From positions 47,854 through 111,853 of the forward strand of contig NZ_BAGG01000103.1 in the NCBI RefSeq assembly GCF_000308695.1: 64,000 bases of DNA, given 5' to 3'. Positions 34,746-41,851 of the stretch are shown here, piece by piece; positions within the stretch are counted from its first letter, which is position 1, and each line of letters opens with the position of its first letter. Origin of the DNA: Nocardia takedensis NBRC 100417 (GTDB taxonomy: Bacteria; Actinomycetota; Actinomycetes; Mycobacteriales; Mycobacteriaceae). The translations under genes and the position numbers were made by a program. The notes below the pieces were generated by a model. That model searched no databases. It worked only from the letters and a program-made list of their open reading frames with translations, and was not told the origin of the DNA.

Positions 34746-36041
34746 TCAGCCGAGCAGACGCCAGTCTTCGAGGCCGTCGTAGAGCGGGACGGACTTGGCC
34801 AGCGCCGAGACCCGGCCGCGCAGGGTCTCGGTGTCGGAGCCTCCGGTCAGCGCGGCGGCGATGATGTCGGCGACCTCGGTGAACTCGGTGTCGCCGAACC
34901 CGCGGGTGGACAGCGCGGCGGTGCCGATGCGCAGACCCGAGGTGACCATCGGGGGGCGCGGGTCGAACGGGACGGCGTTGCGGTTGACGGTGATCCCGAT
35001 CTCGTGCAGCAGATCCTCGCCCTGCTGACCGTCGATCTGGGAGTTGCGCAGGTCGACCAGGACCAGGTGCACGTCGGTGCCGCCGGTAAGCACGCTGATG
35101 CCCTTGTCGCTCACGTCGGCGGCGCCCAGACGCTCGGCCAGGATCTTCGCGCCCGACAGGGTGCGGACCTGACGGTCGCGGAACTCCGCGCCCGCGGCGA
35201 TCTTGAACGCGACGGCCTTGGCGGCGATGGCGTGCATGAGCGGGCCGCCCTGCTGGCCGGGGAACACCGCGCTGTTGAGCTTCTTGGCGAATTCCCGCTT
35301 GGCCAGGATCACTCCGGAACGAGGGCCGCCGAGGGTCTTGTGCACGGTGGAGGACACGACGTGCGCGTGCGGGACCGGCGAGGGGTGCAGACCGGCGGCG
35401 ACGAGTCCGGCGAAGTGGGCCATGTCGACCCACAGGTAGGCCCCGACCTCGTCGGCGATCTCCCGGAACCGCGCGAAATCCTGCTGACGCGGATACGCCG
35501 ACCATCCGGCGACGATCACCTTCGGGCGCGTCTGACGGGCGATATCGGCGACCTCGTCCATGTCGACGCGGTGGTCTTCCTTGCTGACCCCGTAGAAATG
35601 CGTCTCGTAGAGCTTGCCGGAGAAGTTCAGGCGCATGCCGTGGGTGAGGTGACCGCCGTGGGCCAGGTCCAGGCCGAGCAGTTTGTCGCCCGGGTCCATC
35701 AACGCCATCAGCACCGCGGCGTTGGCCTGGGCGCCCGAATGCGGCTGCACGTTGGCGAATTCCGCGCCGAACAGTTCCTTGACGCGTTCGCGGGCGAGGT
35801 TCTCCACGACGTCGACATCCTCGCACCCGCCGTAGTAGCGACGGCCCGGGTACCCCTCGGCGTACTTGTTGGTCAGCACGCTGCCCTGGGCTTGCAGGAC
35901 AGCGCGCGGCACGAAGTTCTCCGAGGCGATCATCTCGAGCGTGTCGCGTTCGCGGGCGAGTTCGCCTGCCATCGCGGCCGCGAGCTCCGGATCGAGCTCA
36001 CCGAGGGACTGGGTATTGACAGAGGCGGTCGTCTGCGTCAC
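34746..36041 (-). CDS. glyA: Serine hydroxymethyltransferase
   Basis: A 431-residue PLP enzyme interconverting serine and glycine with transfer of the one-carbon unit to tetrahydrofolate. Motifs are ASENFVPRAVLQAQGSVLTN, YYGGCEDVDVVE, VDMAHFAGLVAAGLHPSP, and the PLP-lysine segment STVHKTLGGPRSGV. The start is GTG. A TAGACT box ends 6 bases before it, suggesting a leaderless transcript, and a small hairpin (CCGGAC/GTCCGG) spans this promoter. It equals glyA1 (Rv1093) in the conserved order. Confidence 0.97.
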   Translation of the reverse strand: MTQTTASVNTQSLGELDPELAAAMAGELARERDTLEMIASENFVPRAVLQAQGSVLTNKYAEGYPGRRYYGGCEDVDVVENLARERVKELFGAEFANVQPHSGAQANAAVLMALMDPGDKLLGLDLAHGGHLTHGMRLNFSGKLYETHFYGVSKEDHRVDMDEVADIARQTRPKVIVAGWSAYPRQQDFARFREIADEVGAYLWVDMAHFAGLVAAGLHPSPVPHAHVVSSTVHKTLGGPRSGVILAKREFAKKLNSAVFPGQQGGPLMHAIAAKAVAFKIAAGAEFRDRQVRTLSGAKILAERLGAADVSDKGISVLTGGTDVHLVLVDLRNSQIDGQQGEDLLHEIGITVNRNAVPFDPRPPMVTSGLRIGTAALSTRGFGDTEFTEVADIIAAALTGGSDTETLRGRVSALAKSVPLYDGLEDWRLLG

Positions 36042-36168
36042 CCGGACAGTCTATGGTCCGGGAGCGTCTCCACCGGCAGCGGGTGGGCGACCGCGGACCG
36101 ATCGACCAGGCTACCCGCGGACCCGCCCGCGCGCAGGACTTCGCGGCACTTCCCGGCGTCGGCGCGGG

Positions 36169-36729
36169 TCATGCCGGTCCGATCGCGTCCAGCAACGGCG
36201 CGAACACGGATTCGACGTCGTCGAGCGGGCGCGAGGTCTTCAGTGCCCGCGCTTGCGCGATGGCCCCTTCGATCGCGCTGATGAGCGTGCCCGCGAGAGC
36301 TTCGGCGCGTTCGTGGTCGACGCCTCGTTCGCGCAGCGCCGTGGTGAGCAGCGCGGTCCAGTCGGCGAAGGCGGCGCCCGCGGCGGCTTGGACGGCGGGT
36401 TCGGACTCGGCGAGGGCCGCGCCGAGGACCGGGCAGCCCGCGCGGTAGTCGCTGGGCTCGACCAGGGCGCGCGCCCACCCGGTCATCGCGGCCAGCCAGT
36501 CGCGAGGTTCGCCGGTGGCGACGACCTTGGCGAGGAAGCGGGTCAGGCGCGCGCCCGCGATCTGCGTCGCGGCCTCGACCAGTTCGCCTTTGCCGGCGGG
36601 AAAGTGCTGGTAGAGCGAGTTGCGCGAGGTGCGGCTGCGGTCGAGCAGAGCGGTGAGTCCGGCACCGTGCACGCCCTGTTCCCTGACCAGTTCGATGGTG
36701 CTCTCGACGAGGCGGTCACGTGGTCCCAC
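36169..36729 (-). CDS. TetR-family regulator
   Basis: A 186-residue repressor. The N-terminal helix-turn-helix (GAGLTALLDRSRTSRNSLYQHF) is preceded by RDRLVESTIELVREQG; this pattern resembles the LmrA/YxaF subgroup. The C-terminal ligand domain has YRAGCPVLGAALAESEP. GTG at 36729 is the probable start because the HTH then begins at the usual position. It is divergent from a thioesterase gene, and two copies of a palindromic operator occupy the shared promoter region, so autoregulation and control of the thioesterase are expected. Confidence 0.9.
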   Translation of the reverse strand: MGPRDRLVESTIELVREQGVHGAGLTALLDRSRTSRNSLYQHFPAGKGELVEAATQIAGARLTRFLAKVVATGEPRDWLAAMTGWARALVEPSDYRAGCPVLGAALAESEPAVQAAAGAAFADWTALLTTALRERGVDHERAEALAGTLISAIEGAIAQARALKTSRPLDDVESVFAPLLDAIGPA

Positions 36730-36783
36730 GGGTGTCCTCTCCTCCGCTGCGGCGCGTTCGGTCCGGTGTCGGACATCTTGCGT

Positions 36784-36833
36784 GAACCGATCGGTCCATG
36801 TTGCAATCATGACAGATGTGGACCGATCGGTTC
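36784..36833. promoter_or_regulatory. Paired TetR operators between tetR and thioesterase genes
   Basis: GAACCGATCGGTCCA (36784-36798) and TGGACCGATCGGTTC (36819-36833) are exact reverse complements, separated by 20 bases, and each contains the 10-base palindrome ACCGATCGGT. The centre-to-centre distance is 35 bases, so two repressor dimers would bind within the divergent promoter region. The sequence type resembles known TetR sites. Confidence 0.82.
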
Positions 36834-36852
36834 ACCGGAAAGGACGGATTCG

Positions 36853-37335
36853 ATGACCACCACCGAGTCGAGCACCGGCGAATCGAGCACCGGCGAAGCC
36901 GACTACGGCGCGATGACCGGACTCGAACTGCTGCGCGCGGCCATGGGCCGGACCGACCGTCCGCCCTTCATCGGCGATCTGCTCGGCATGGAGGTCGACG
37001 AACTCGAGCACGGCCGCGTCGTCTTCGCGGTGCGCACCCGTCCCGATTTCGCCAACCCGCTGGGTACCACCCACGGCGGAATCTGCGCCACGCTGCTCGA
37101 TTCGGTGATGGGCTGCGCGGTGCACACCACGCTGGAACCCGGCGTCGGTTACACGACGCTGGAACTGAAGATCAACTACATCCGCTCCGCGCCCACCGAC
37201 GGCCGCAGGCTCACCGCCACCGGCACGACCATCCACGTCGGCCGCACCACGGCCACCGCCGAGGGGCGGGTGGTGGACGAGCAAGGCCGCCTGGTCGCGC
37301 ACGGCACCACCACCTGCGTGCTGTTCCGCCCCTGA
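36853..37335 (+). CDS. PaaI-type hotdog thioesterase
   Basis: A 160-residue hotdog-fold acyl-CoA thioesterase. The active-site loop is PLGTTHGGICATLLDSVMGCA near residue 75, and LELKINYIRSAPTDGRRLTATGT forms the central helix/strand region typical of PaaI/YbgC-like enzymes. The first 18 residues contain a duplicated ESSTGE repeat. ATG at 36853 lies 20 bases past the second TetR operator. It probably hydrolyses small aryl- or acyl-CoA and is likely induced by the ligand of the adjacent TetR protein. Confidence 0.88.
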   Translation: MTTTESSTGESSTGEADYGAMTGLELLRAAMGRTDRPPFIGDLLGMEVDELEHGRVVFAVRTRPDFANPLGTTHGGICATLLDSVMGCAVHTTLEPGVGYTTLELKINYIRSAPTDGRRLTATGTTIHVGRTTATAEGRVVDEQGRLVAHGTTTCVLFRP

Positions 37336-37451
37336 TCAACGGGGCAGGACGAGCGGTAACGCGGCACAGGCATCCGACCGGTGTTGGTCAGCAGCACAAT
37401 CGTTTTCGACGCCCCCCGACGCGATGTCGGCCGTCTGTGACAGGATGGCCG

Positions 37452-37470
37452 GTGGACAGCACAGGTCCAC
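37452..37470 (+). promoter_or_regulatory. Leader hairpin before the small ORF
   Basis: GTGGAC and GTCCAC form a 6-base-pair stem with a 7-base loop, 26 bases before the small-protein start codon. It would lie in the 5' leader of that transcript and could stabilise it or regulate it. Confidence 0.4.
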
Positions 37471-37496
37471 ATTCGACATCAAGAGGGAATTCGGAA

Positions 37497-37604
37497 ATGC
37501 TGCTCAGTTTCATCGCCACCGGTACGTTCGACGCGCTGCTCAAGTCGCTGTTGCAGTCCGCGTGCTCGATCTCCTCGGGGGGAGCGGCCTGCGCCAACTG
37601 GTGA
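37497..37604 (+). CDS. Probable 35-residue small protein
   Basis: MLLSFIATGTFDALLKSLLQ followed by SACSISSGGAACANW. An AGAGGGA ribosome-binding site ends 8 bases before the ATG, and a very strong hairpin terminator begins 20 bases after the stop, giving a complete miniature transcription unit. The N-terminal 22 residues are an amphipathic or membrane-seeking helix. The C-terminal part is Ser/Gly/Ala-rich with two cysteines (C23, C32). It has no family I know. Options include a small membrane protein, a porin-like or surface peptide of the mycolate envelope, or a secreted peptide. No peptide-modifying enzyme is nearby. Confidence 0.55.
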   Translation: MLLSFIATGTFDALLKSLLQSACSISSGGAACANW

Positions 37605-37624
37605 GCGCGGCCCCTGCTCGCACG

Positions 37625-37655
37625 ACGGCCCCGTCACCCACGGTGACGGGGCCGT
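37625..37655. terminator. Strong bidirectional terminator
   Basis: ACGGCCCCGTCACC and GGTGACGGGGCCGT form a perfect 14-base-pair stem with a CAC loop. It sits between the small ORF (stop 37604) and the converging DUF885 gene (stop 37668), and can serve both. Confidence 0.85.
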
Positions 37656-37667
37656 TCGCGTTCCGAC

Positions 37668-38864
37668 TCACATCGCGCGGACCGCGGCGGGCGTGAGGGG
37701 TTCGTCCAGCAGGCGACGGAACCGCTCGGCGCGCTCCGCGTCGTCGGCGGCCCGGTCGAGCCAGTCGCCGAGCAGGCGGTAGCCCTCCACGTAGGTGCTG
37801 ATGTAGGCGCGCCACAGCGGCGAGGACAGGAATCGCAGCGACTGCCGGGCCCGGTCGGGGGTGAGCAGGTTCCAGCGCTGGAGGAATTCGGCCACCTCCG
37901 TCTCGTCACGACGCCGGTCGTGCAGCAGCAGTGCCGCGTCCTGCCGGACCCCGAGCAGTTTCCCGGACGCGTCGGCCAAGCGCTGGGCGCGTTCACCGTC
38001 GAAACGCAGACCGAGATCGGCGTAGATCTCCTGCGCCCATAGGCCCCAGTCCGGTCCGACGATGGACCGCAACGCCAGATCGGCGAGCCCCTCGGCCATC
38101 AAGCACTGCGGGGTGTTGACCAGGAACAAGGTCTGTTCGGCCTGGCCGGCCGCCACGAGTCCCGCTTCCTTGCGGCAGTGCTCGGTGTGATGGCCGGGAT
38201 AGGACTCGTGCGCGATCAGGTGCGGCAGGTTGGCCATGTGCTGCTTGAGATCGGCGTTGATCGCGACCTTGGACCGGTAGTCGCCGAGGTAGTAGTTGAA
38301 CCCGGACCACGGTTTGTCGCCGACCACCTCGTAGGTGACGTGTTCGTGGTCGGGCAGGGGGTAGCGGGCGCGGACCAGTTCGCGCAGCGCCCCGGAGAAC
38401 GCGTCGACGCACTCCCGCAACCGGGCGGGCGGGATCTCGTCGGTCCTGCGGTGGGCGGCCACACGCTCGGCCAACGGCCCGTCGCCGGCCAGCACCTCAT
38501 CCATCGCGCGGTGTGCGGCCCGGTAGTCCTCGACGTCGCCCGGTGCGATCTCGACGTCGAAATAGGCGTGCACCTCGTCGACGAAGCCGATGTCCTCGCC
38601 CGCGAACTTGCGTCCGGAGGTCTCCAGCGCGCGCAGGTGGGCGTCGAGGAAGGTGGTGCGTTCGGGTGCGAGGCCCGCGGCGGGCAGTTCCGCGCGCAGT
38701 CGCGCGGCCCGTACGGCCAGTTCACCCGGTTGGGGGGCGGGGGCGTTCTCGGTCTCGCGCCGCAGCACCGGATCACCGGTGTAGGCGTCGACGAAACCTT
38801 CTTCGAGCCGATCGAAGGCCAGGCCGAGTCGCAGGTACTCGGTCACCAGCGGATGCGCTTCCAT
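37668..38864 (-). CDS. DUF885 family metal-dependent hydrolase
   Basis: A 398-residue protein of the DUF885 family, related to zinc carboxypeptidase-like hydrolases. The key motif LIAHESYPGHHTEHC (HExxxGHHxE-like) would bind metal, and the substrate region FNYYLGDYRSKVAINADLKQ precedes it. ATG at 38864 (MEAHPLVTEYLRLGLAF) is preferred over a start 9 codons upstream. The protein is cytoplasmic with no signal peptide. Substrate unknown; a peptidase role is inferred from the family. Confidence 0.88.
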   Translation of the reverse strand: MEAHPLVTEYLRLGLAFDRLEEGFVDAYTGDPVLRRETENAPAPQPGELAVRAARLRAELPAAGLAPERTTFLDAHLRALETSGRKFAGEDIGFVDEVHAYFDVEIAPGDVEDYRAAHRAMDEVLAGDGPLAERVAAHRRTDEIPPARLRECVDAFSGALRELVRARYPLPDHEHVTYEVVGDKPWSGFNYYLGDYRSKVAINADLKQHMANLPHLIAHESYPGHHTEHCRKEAGLVAAGQAEQTLFLVNTPQCLMAEGLADLALRSIVGPDWGLWAQEIYADLGLRFDGERAQRLADASGKLLGVRQDAALLLHDRRRDETEVAEFLQRWNLLTPDRARQSLRFLSSPLWRAYISTYVEGYRLLGDWLDRAADDAERAERFRRLLDEPLTPAAVRAM

Positions 38865-39053
38865 ATCGGCCCACAGTAGTGCGACGAACACCGCGTATCG
38901 AGTGGGTTACCGGCGGGTAGTGATACCCCGCGTTCTTCACCCCGTTGACCCGGAGGACAATTCGGCCATGCGGCGAGAGCTGGACCGAATCTCACACGCC
39001 ACCGCGGGTTGGGCGCGTGTTTGCCGAAATGGAGCGTCGGGTACGTGGGACGA

Positions 39054-39977
39054 ATGAGCGAGCCGAGCCCCTATGTGGAATTCGATCGGAAGCAGTGGCG
39101 AACGCTTCGCAAATCGACTCCGCTGGTGCTCACCGAGGAAGAACTGATCGGTCTGCGCGGTCTCGGCGAACAGATAGACCTCGAAGAGGTCGCCGAGGTC
39201 TATCTGCCTCTGGCCCGACTCATCCATTTGCAGGTGGCGGCCCGACAACGCCTGTTCGCGGCCACAGCGACCTTCCTCGGGGAAAAGCATCCCGATCGCC
39301 AGGTGCCGTTCGTGATCGGCGTCGCGGGCAGTGTCGCGGTCGGGAAATCGACCACCGCGCGCGTACTCCAGGCTTTGCTCGCACGCTGGGATCACCACCC
39401 GCGTGTGGATTTGATCACAACCGACGGATTCCTTTATCCCACGGCCGAACTGACCCGGCGCGGGATGATGCATCGCAAGGGATTCCCGGAAAGCTACGAC
39501 CGCCGGAAACTGCTGCGATTCGTCACCGAGGTGAAATCGGGCGCGGCCGAGGTGTGCGCGCCGGTGTATTCGCACATCTCCTACGACATCGTCCCGGACA
39601 AAAAGCACTGCGTCCGTCAGCCCGACATCCTCATCGTCGAGGGACTCAACGTGCTCCAGACCGGGCCGCGGCTGATGGTCTCGGACCTGTTCGACTTCTC
39701 CATCTACGTCGACGCGCGGATCGAGGACATCGAGAAGTGGTATGTGCAGCGCTTTCTCGCCCTGCGGGCGACGGCGTTCGCCGATCCGGGCGCGCATTTC
39801 CACCACTACGCGGCGTTGACCGACGAGCAGGCGACCGTCGCGGCCCAGGACATCTGGAATTCCACCAACCGGCCCAACCTGGTCGACAACATCCTGCCCA
39901 CCCGCCCGCGCGCGACGCTGGTGCTGCGCAAGGACGCCGACCACAGCATCAACCGGTTGCGCCTGCGCAAACTGTGA
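39054..39977 (+). CDS. coaA: Type I pantothenate kinase
   Basis: A 307-residue PanK, first enzyme of coenzyme A biosynthesis, which phosphorylates pantothenate with ATP and is usually feedback-inhibited by CoA. The P-loop GVAGSVAVGKSTTARVLQAL is at residues 89-108. Further family motifs are LITTDGFLYP, GFPESYDRRKLLRFV, YSHISYDIVPDKKH and VEGLNVLQTG. ATG at 39054 matches family N-termini (SPYVEFDRKQWR). It corresponds to Rv1092c. Confidence 0.97.
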   Translation: MSEPSPYVEFDRKQWRTLRKSTPLVLTEEELIGLRGLGEQIDLEEVAEVYLPLARLIHLQVAARQRLFAATATFLGEKHPDRQVPFVIGVAGSVAVGKSTTARVLQALLARWDHHPRVDLITTDGFLYPTAELTRRGMMHRKGFPESYDRRKLLRFVTEVKSGAAEVCAPVYSHISYDIVPDKKHCVRQPDILIVEGLNVLQTGPRLMVSDLFDFSIYVDARIEDIEKWYVQRFLALRATAFADPGAHFHHYAALTDEQATVAAQDIWNSTNRPNLVDNILPTRPRATLVLRKDADHSINRLRLRKL

Positions 39978-40087
39978 AGGATGACCACCGCGACGGCCGG
40001 CGGGCTCCGACGCCGGACGGAGATGCGGTCGGACGCGGCGGCGCGGTAGGTCGCCGAAGCGGCGAGGTATGAGAAACGGCGGGGGTA

Positions 40088-40876
40088 TCAGACGCCGAAA
40101 CGGCGGTGGCGCGCGGCGTAGTCGCGCAGCGCCCGGAGGAAGTCGACGCGCCGGAACTCCGGCCAGTACGCCTCGGTGAACCAGATCTCGGAGTAGGCGC
40201 TCTGCCAGAGCAGGAAGCCGGACAGGCGCTGTTCACCGGAGGTGCGGATGACCAGGTCCGGATCGGGCTGGCCGGAGGTGTAGAGGTGCTGGCCGATCGC
40301 GTTGACGGTGATCGACTGGACCAGGTCCTCGCCGGTCTCGCCCGCGGCGATCTCCTGGCGGACCAGTTTGCGCACCGCGTCGGTGATCTCCTGGCGTCCG
40401 CCGTAGCCGACGGCCACGTTGACGTGCACGCCGTCGCGCCCGTCGGTGCGTTCGGCCGCGGTGCGCAGGCGTTTGGCGATCAGTTCCGGGAAGTCGTCGA
40501 GCGTGCCGACGATGCGCACGCTCCAGTTCTGCTCGGGGGCCGAGAGTTCCTCGACGACGTCGGTGATGACCTCGAACAGGGTTTCCAGTTCCTCGGGGTC
40601 GCGGTTCAGGTTCTCGGTGGAGAGCAGGTAGACGGTGACCATCTCGATGCCTTCGTCGGCGCACCAGCCGACGAGTTCGGCGATCTTCAGCGCGCCGACG
40701 CGGTGGCCGTGGCTGACGTCGGTGAAGCCGTTCTCGCGCGCCCACCGTCTGTTGCCGTCGCACATCACCGCCACGTGCCGGGGGTGTTGTTTACCGGCCA
40801 GCTGCTTGGACAGCCGCGCCTCGTAGATGCGGTAGGGCAGACCACGGACCGGACTCGGAACCTCCACGGCGTCCAA
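40088..40876 (-). CDS. Cis-prenyl diphosphate synthase (Rv1086-like)
   Basis: A 262-residue Z-prenyltransferase of the UppS family. The catalytic Asp and diphosphate-binding motif are in HVAVMCDGNRRWARENG. Other motifs are GHRVGALKIAELVGWCADEG, VYLLSTENLNRDPEELETL, and PDLVIRTSGEQRLSGFLLWQ with YSEIWFTEAYWPEF. It resembles Rv1086, the short-chain Z,E-farnesyl diphosphate synthase feeding decaprenyl phosphate synthesis. The start is either TTG at 40876 or GTG at 40867; neither has a strong ribosome-binding site. It is divergent from the hemolysin III gene. Confidence 0.93.
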   Translation of the reverse strand: MDAVEVPSPVRGLPYRIYEARLSKQLAGKQHPRHVAVMCDGNRRWARENGFTDVSHGHRVGALKIAELVGWCADEGIEMVTVYLLSTENLNRDPEELETLFEVITDVVEELSAPEQNWSVRIVGTLDDFPELIAKRLRTAAERTDGRDGVHVNVAVGYGGRQEITDAVRKLVRQEIAAGETGEDLVQSITVNAIGQHLYTSGQPDPDLVIRTSGEQRLSGFLLWQSAYSEIWFTEAYWPEFRRVDFLRALRDYAARHRRFGV

Positions 40877-40932
40877 CAGTACGCCCCGCGACCGGGATCA
40901 TTACATCGACGGCGCATCTGTCGCGGACCCGA

Positions 40933-40952
40933 AACTTACGGTACCGTAGGTT
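40933..40952. promoter_or_regulatory. Palindromic operator between prenyl synthase and hemolysin III genes
   Basis: AAC-T-TACGGTACCGTA-G-GTT: a perfect 12-base palindrome with flanking complementary triplets, 27 bases before the GTG of the hemolysin III gene. Form and length suit a TetR-family operator. The regulator is not in the window. Confidence 0.6.
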
Positions 40953-40979
40953 ACTCATCGGTCACCCAGGAGGTATTTC

Positions 40980-41711
40980 GTGTCGGAAACACGCGTGGCG
41001 GGCGAGGGCTCGACGACGCCCGCGCACGAGGAGACCGGAGCCGCCGCGATCGGCGAGGTCGCGGCCATCGCCCTGGTGAAACCGCGGCTACGCGGCTGGA
41101 TCCACACCTGGGCCGTCGGCATCGCCGCCGTCGCCGTATTCGCGCTGGTCCTCGTGGCCTCGAACGTCTCGGCCACCGCGGGCTGGTCGACCCTGGTCTA
41201 CGGACTCACCGTCCTGGGCCTGTTCGGCATCAGCGCCGTCTACCACCGCGTCACCTGGAGATCGCCGCGCACCCGCATCCGGATGAAACGCGCCGACCAC
41301 TCGATGATCTTCCTGTTCATCGCGGGCAGCTACACCCCGTTCGCGCTGCTCGGCCTGCCCGGCAAGACCGGACAGACCCTGCTCGCGGTAGTGTGGGCGG
41401 GCGCGCTGGCGGGGGTCGCGCTGAAACTGCTGTGGCCGACCGCGCCGCGCTGGGTCGGCGTGCCGCTCTACCTGCTGCTGGGCTGGGCGGTGGTCCCGGT
41501 CGCCGGCCAACTGCACGCCAACGTCGGCCTCGCCCCACTGCTGCTGCTCGTCGCGGGCGGCGTCACCTACAGCATCGGCGCGATCCTCTACGCCACCCAC
41601 TGGCCCGACCCGTGGCCCGAAGTCTTCGGCCACCACGAGTTCTTCCACGCCGCCACCGTCATCGCCGCGCTGTCCCACTACATCGCGATCTGGCTGGTCG
41701 TCCTGCACTGA
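40980..41711 (+). CDS. Hemolysin III/PAQR family membrane protein
   Basis: A 243-residue seven-helix membrane protein of the HlyIII/YqfA (PAQR) family. Conserved metal-site motifs appear as GISAVYHRVTW with a Ser/His pair in the first half, MKRADHSMIFLFIAGSYTPF, and the C-terminal HHEFFHAATVIAALSHYIAI. The start is GTG behind an AGGAGGT ribosome-binding site. It is the equivalent of Rv1085c. The family includes hydrolase-like ceramidases and membrane-homeostasis factors; hemolytic activity is not implied. Confidence 0.92.
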   Translation: MSETRVAGEGSTTPAHEETGAAAIGEVAAIALVKPRLRGWIHTWAVGIAAVAVFALVLVASNVSATAGWSTLVYGLTVLGLFGISAVYHRVTWRSPRTRIRMKRADHSMIFLFIAGSYTPFALLGLPGKTGQTLLAVVWAGALAGVALKLLWPTAPRWVGVPLYLLLGWAVVPVAGQLHANVGLAPLLLLVAGGVTYSIGAILYATHWPDPWPEVFGHHEFFHAATVIAALSHYIAIWLVVLH

Positions 41712-41851
41712 GACCGCCCGGATCCGATCACGGACAGCGGAAATCGCCTGCGCGAGGCGCGCGAGTTCTATGCTGCACGTTCGTGTTGGTCGTCGCCGTC
41801 CCCGCGACCGACCGGTCGTGGGCGCGGCGCTGAAGGGGAAGTGCGCGCACC

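Noticed and set aside
36042..36168. Riboswitch (ZTP, SAM or glycine class) upstream of glyA
   Set aside because: None of the conserved cores of these classes could be found, and promoter spacing suggests a leaderless transcript.
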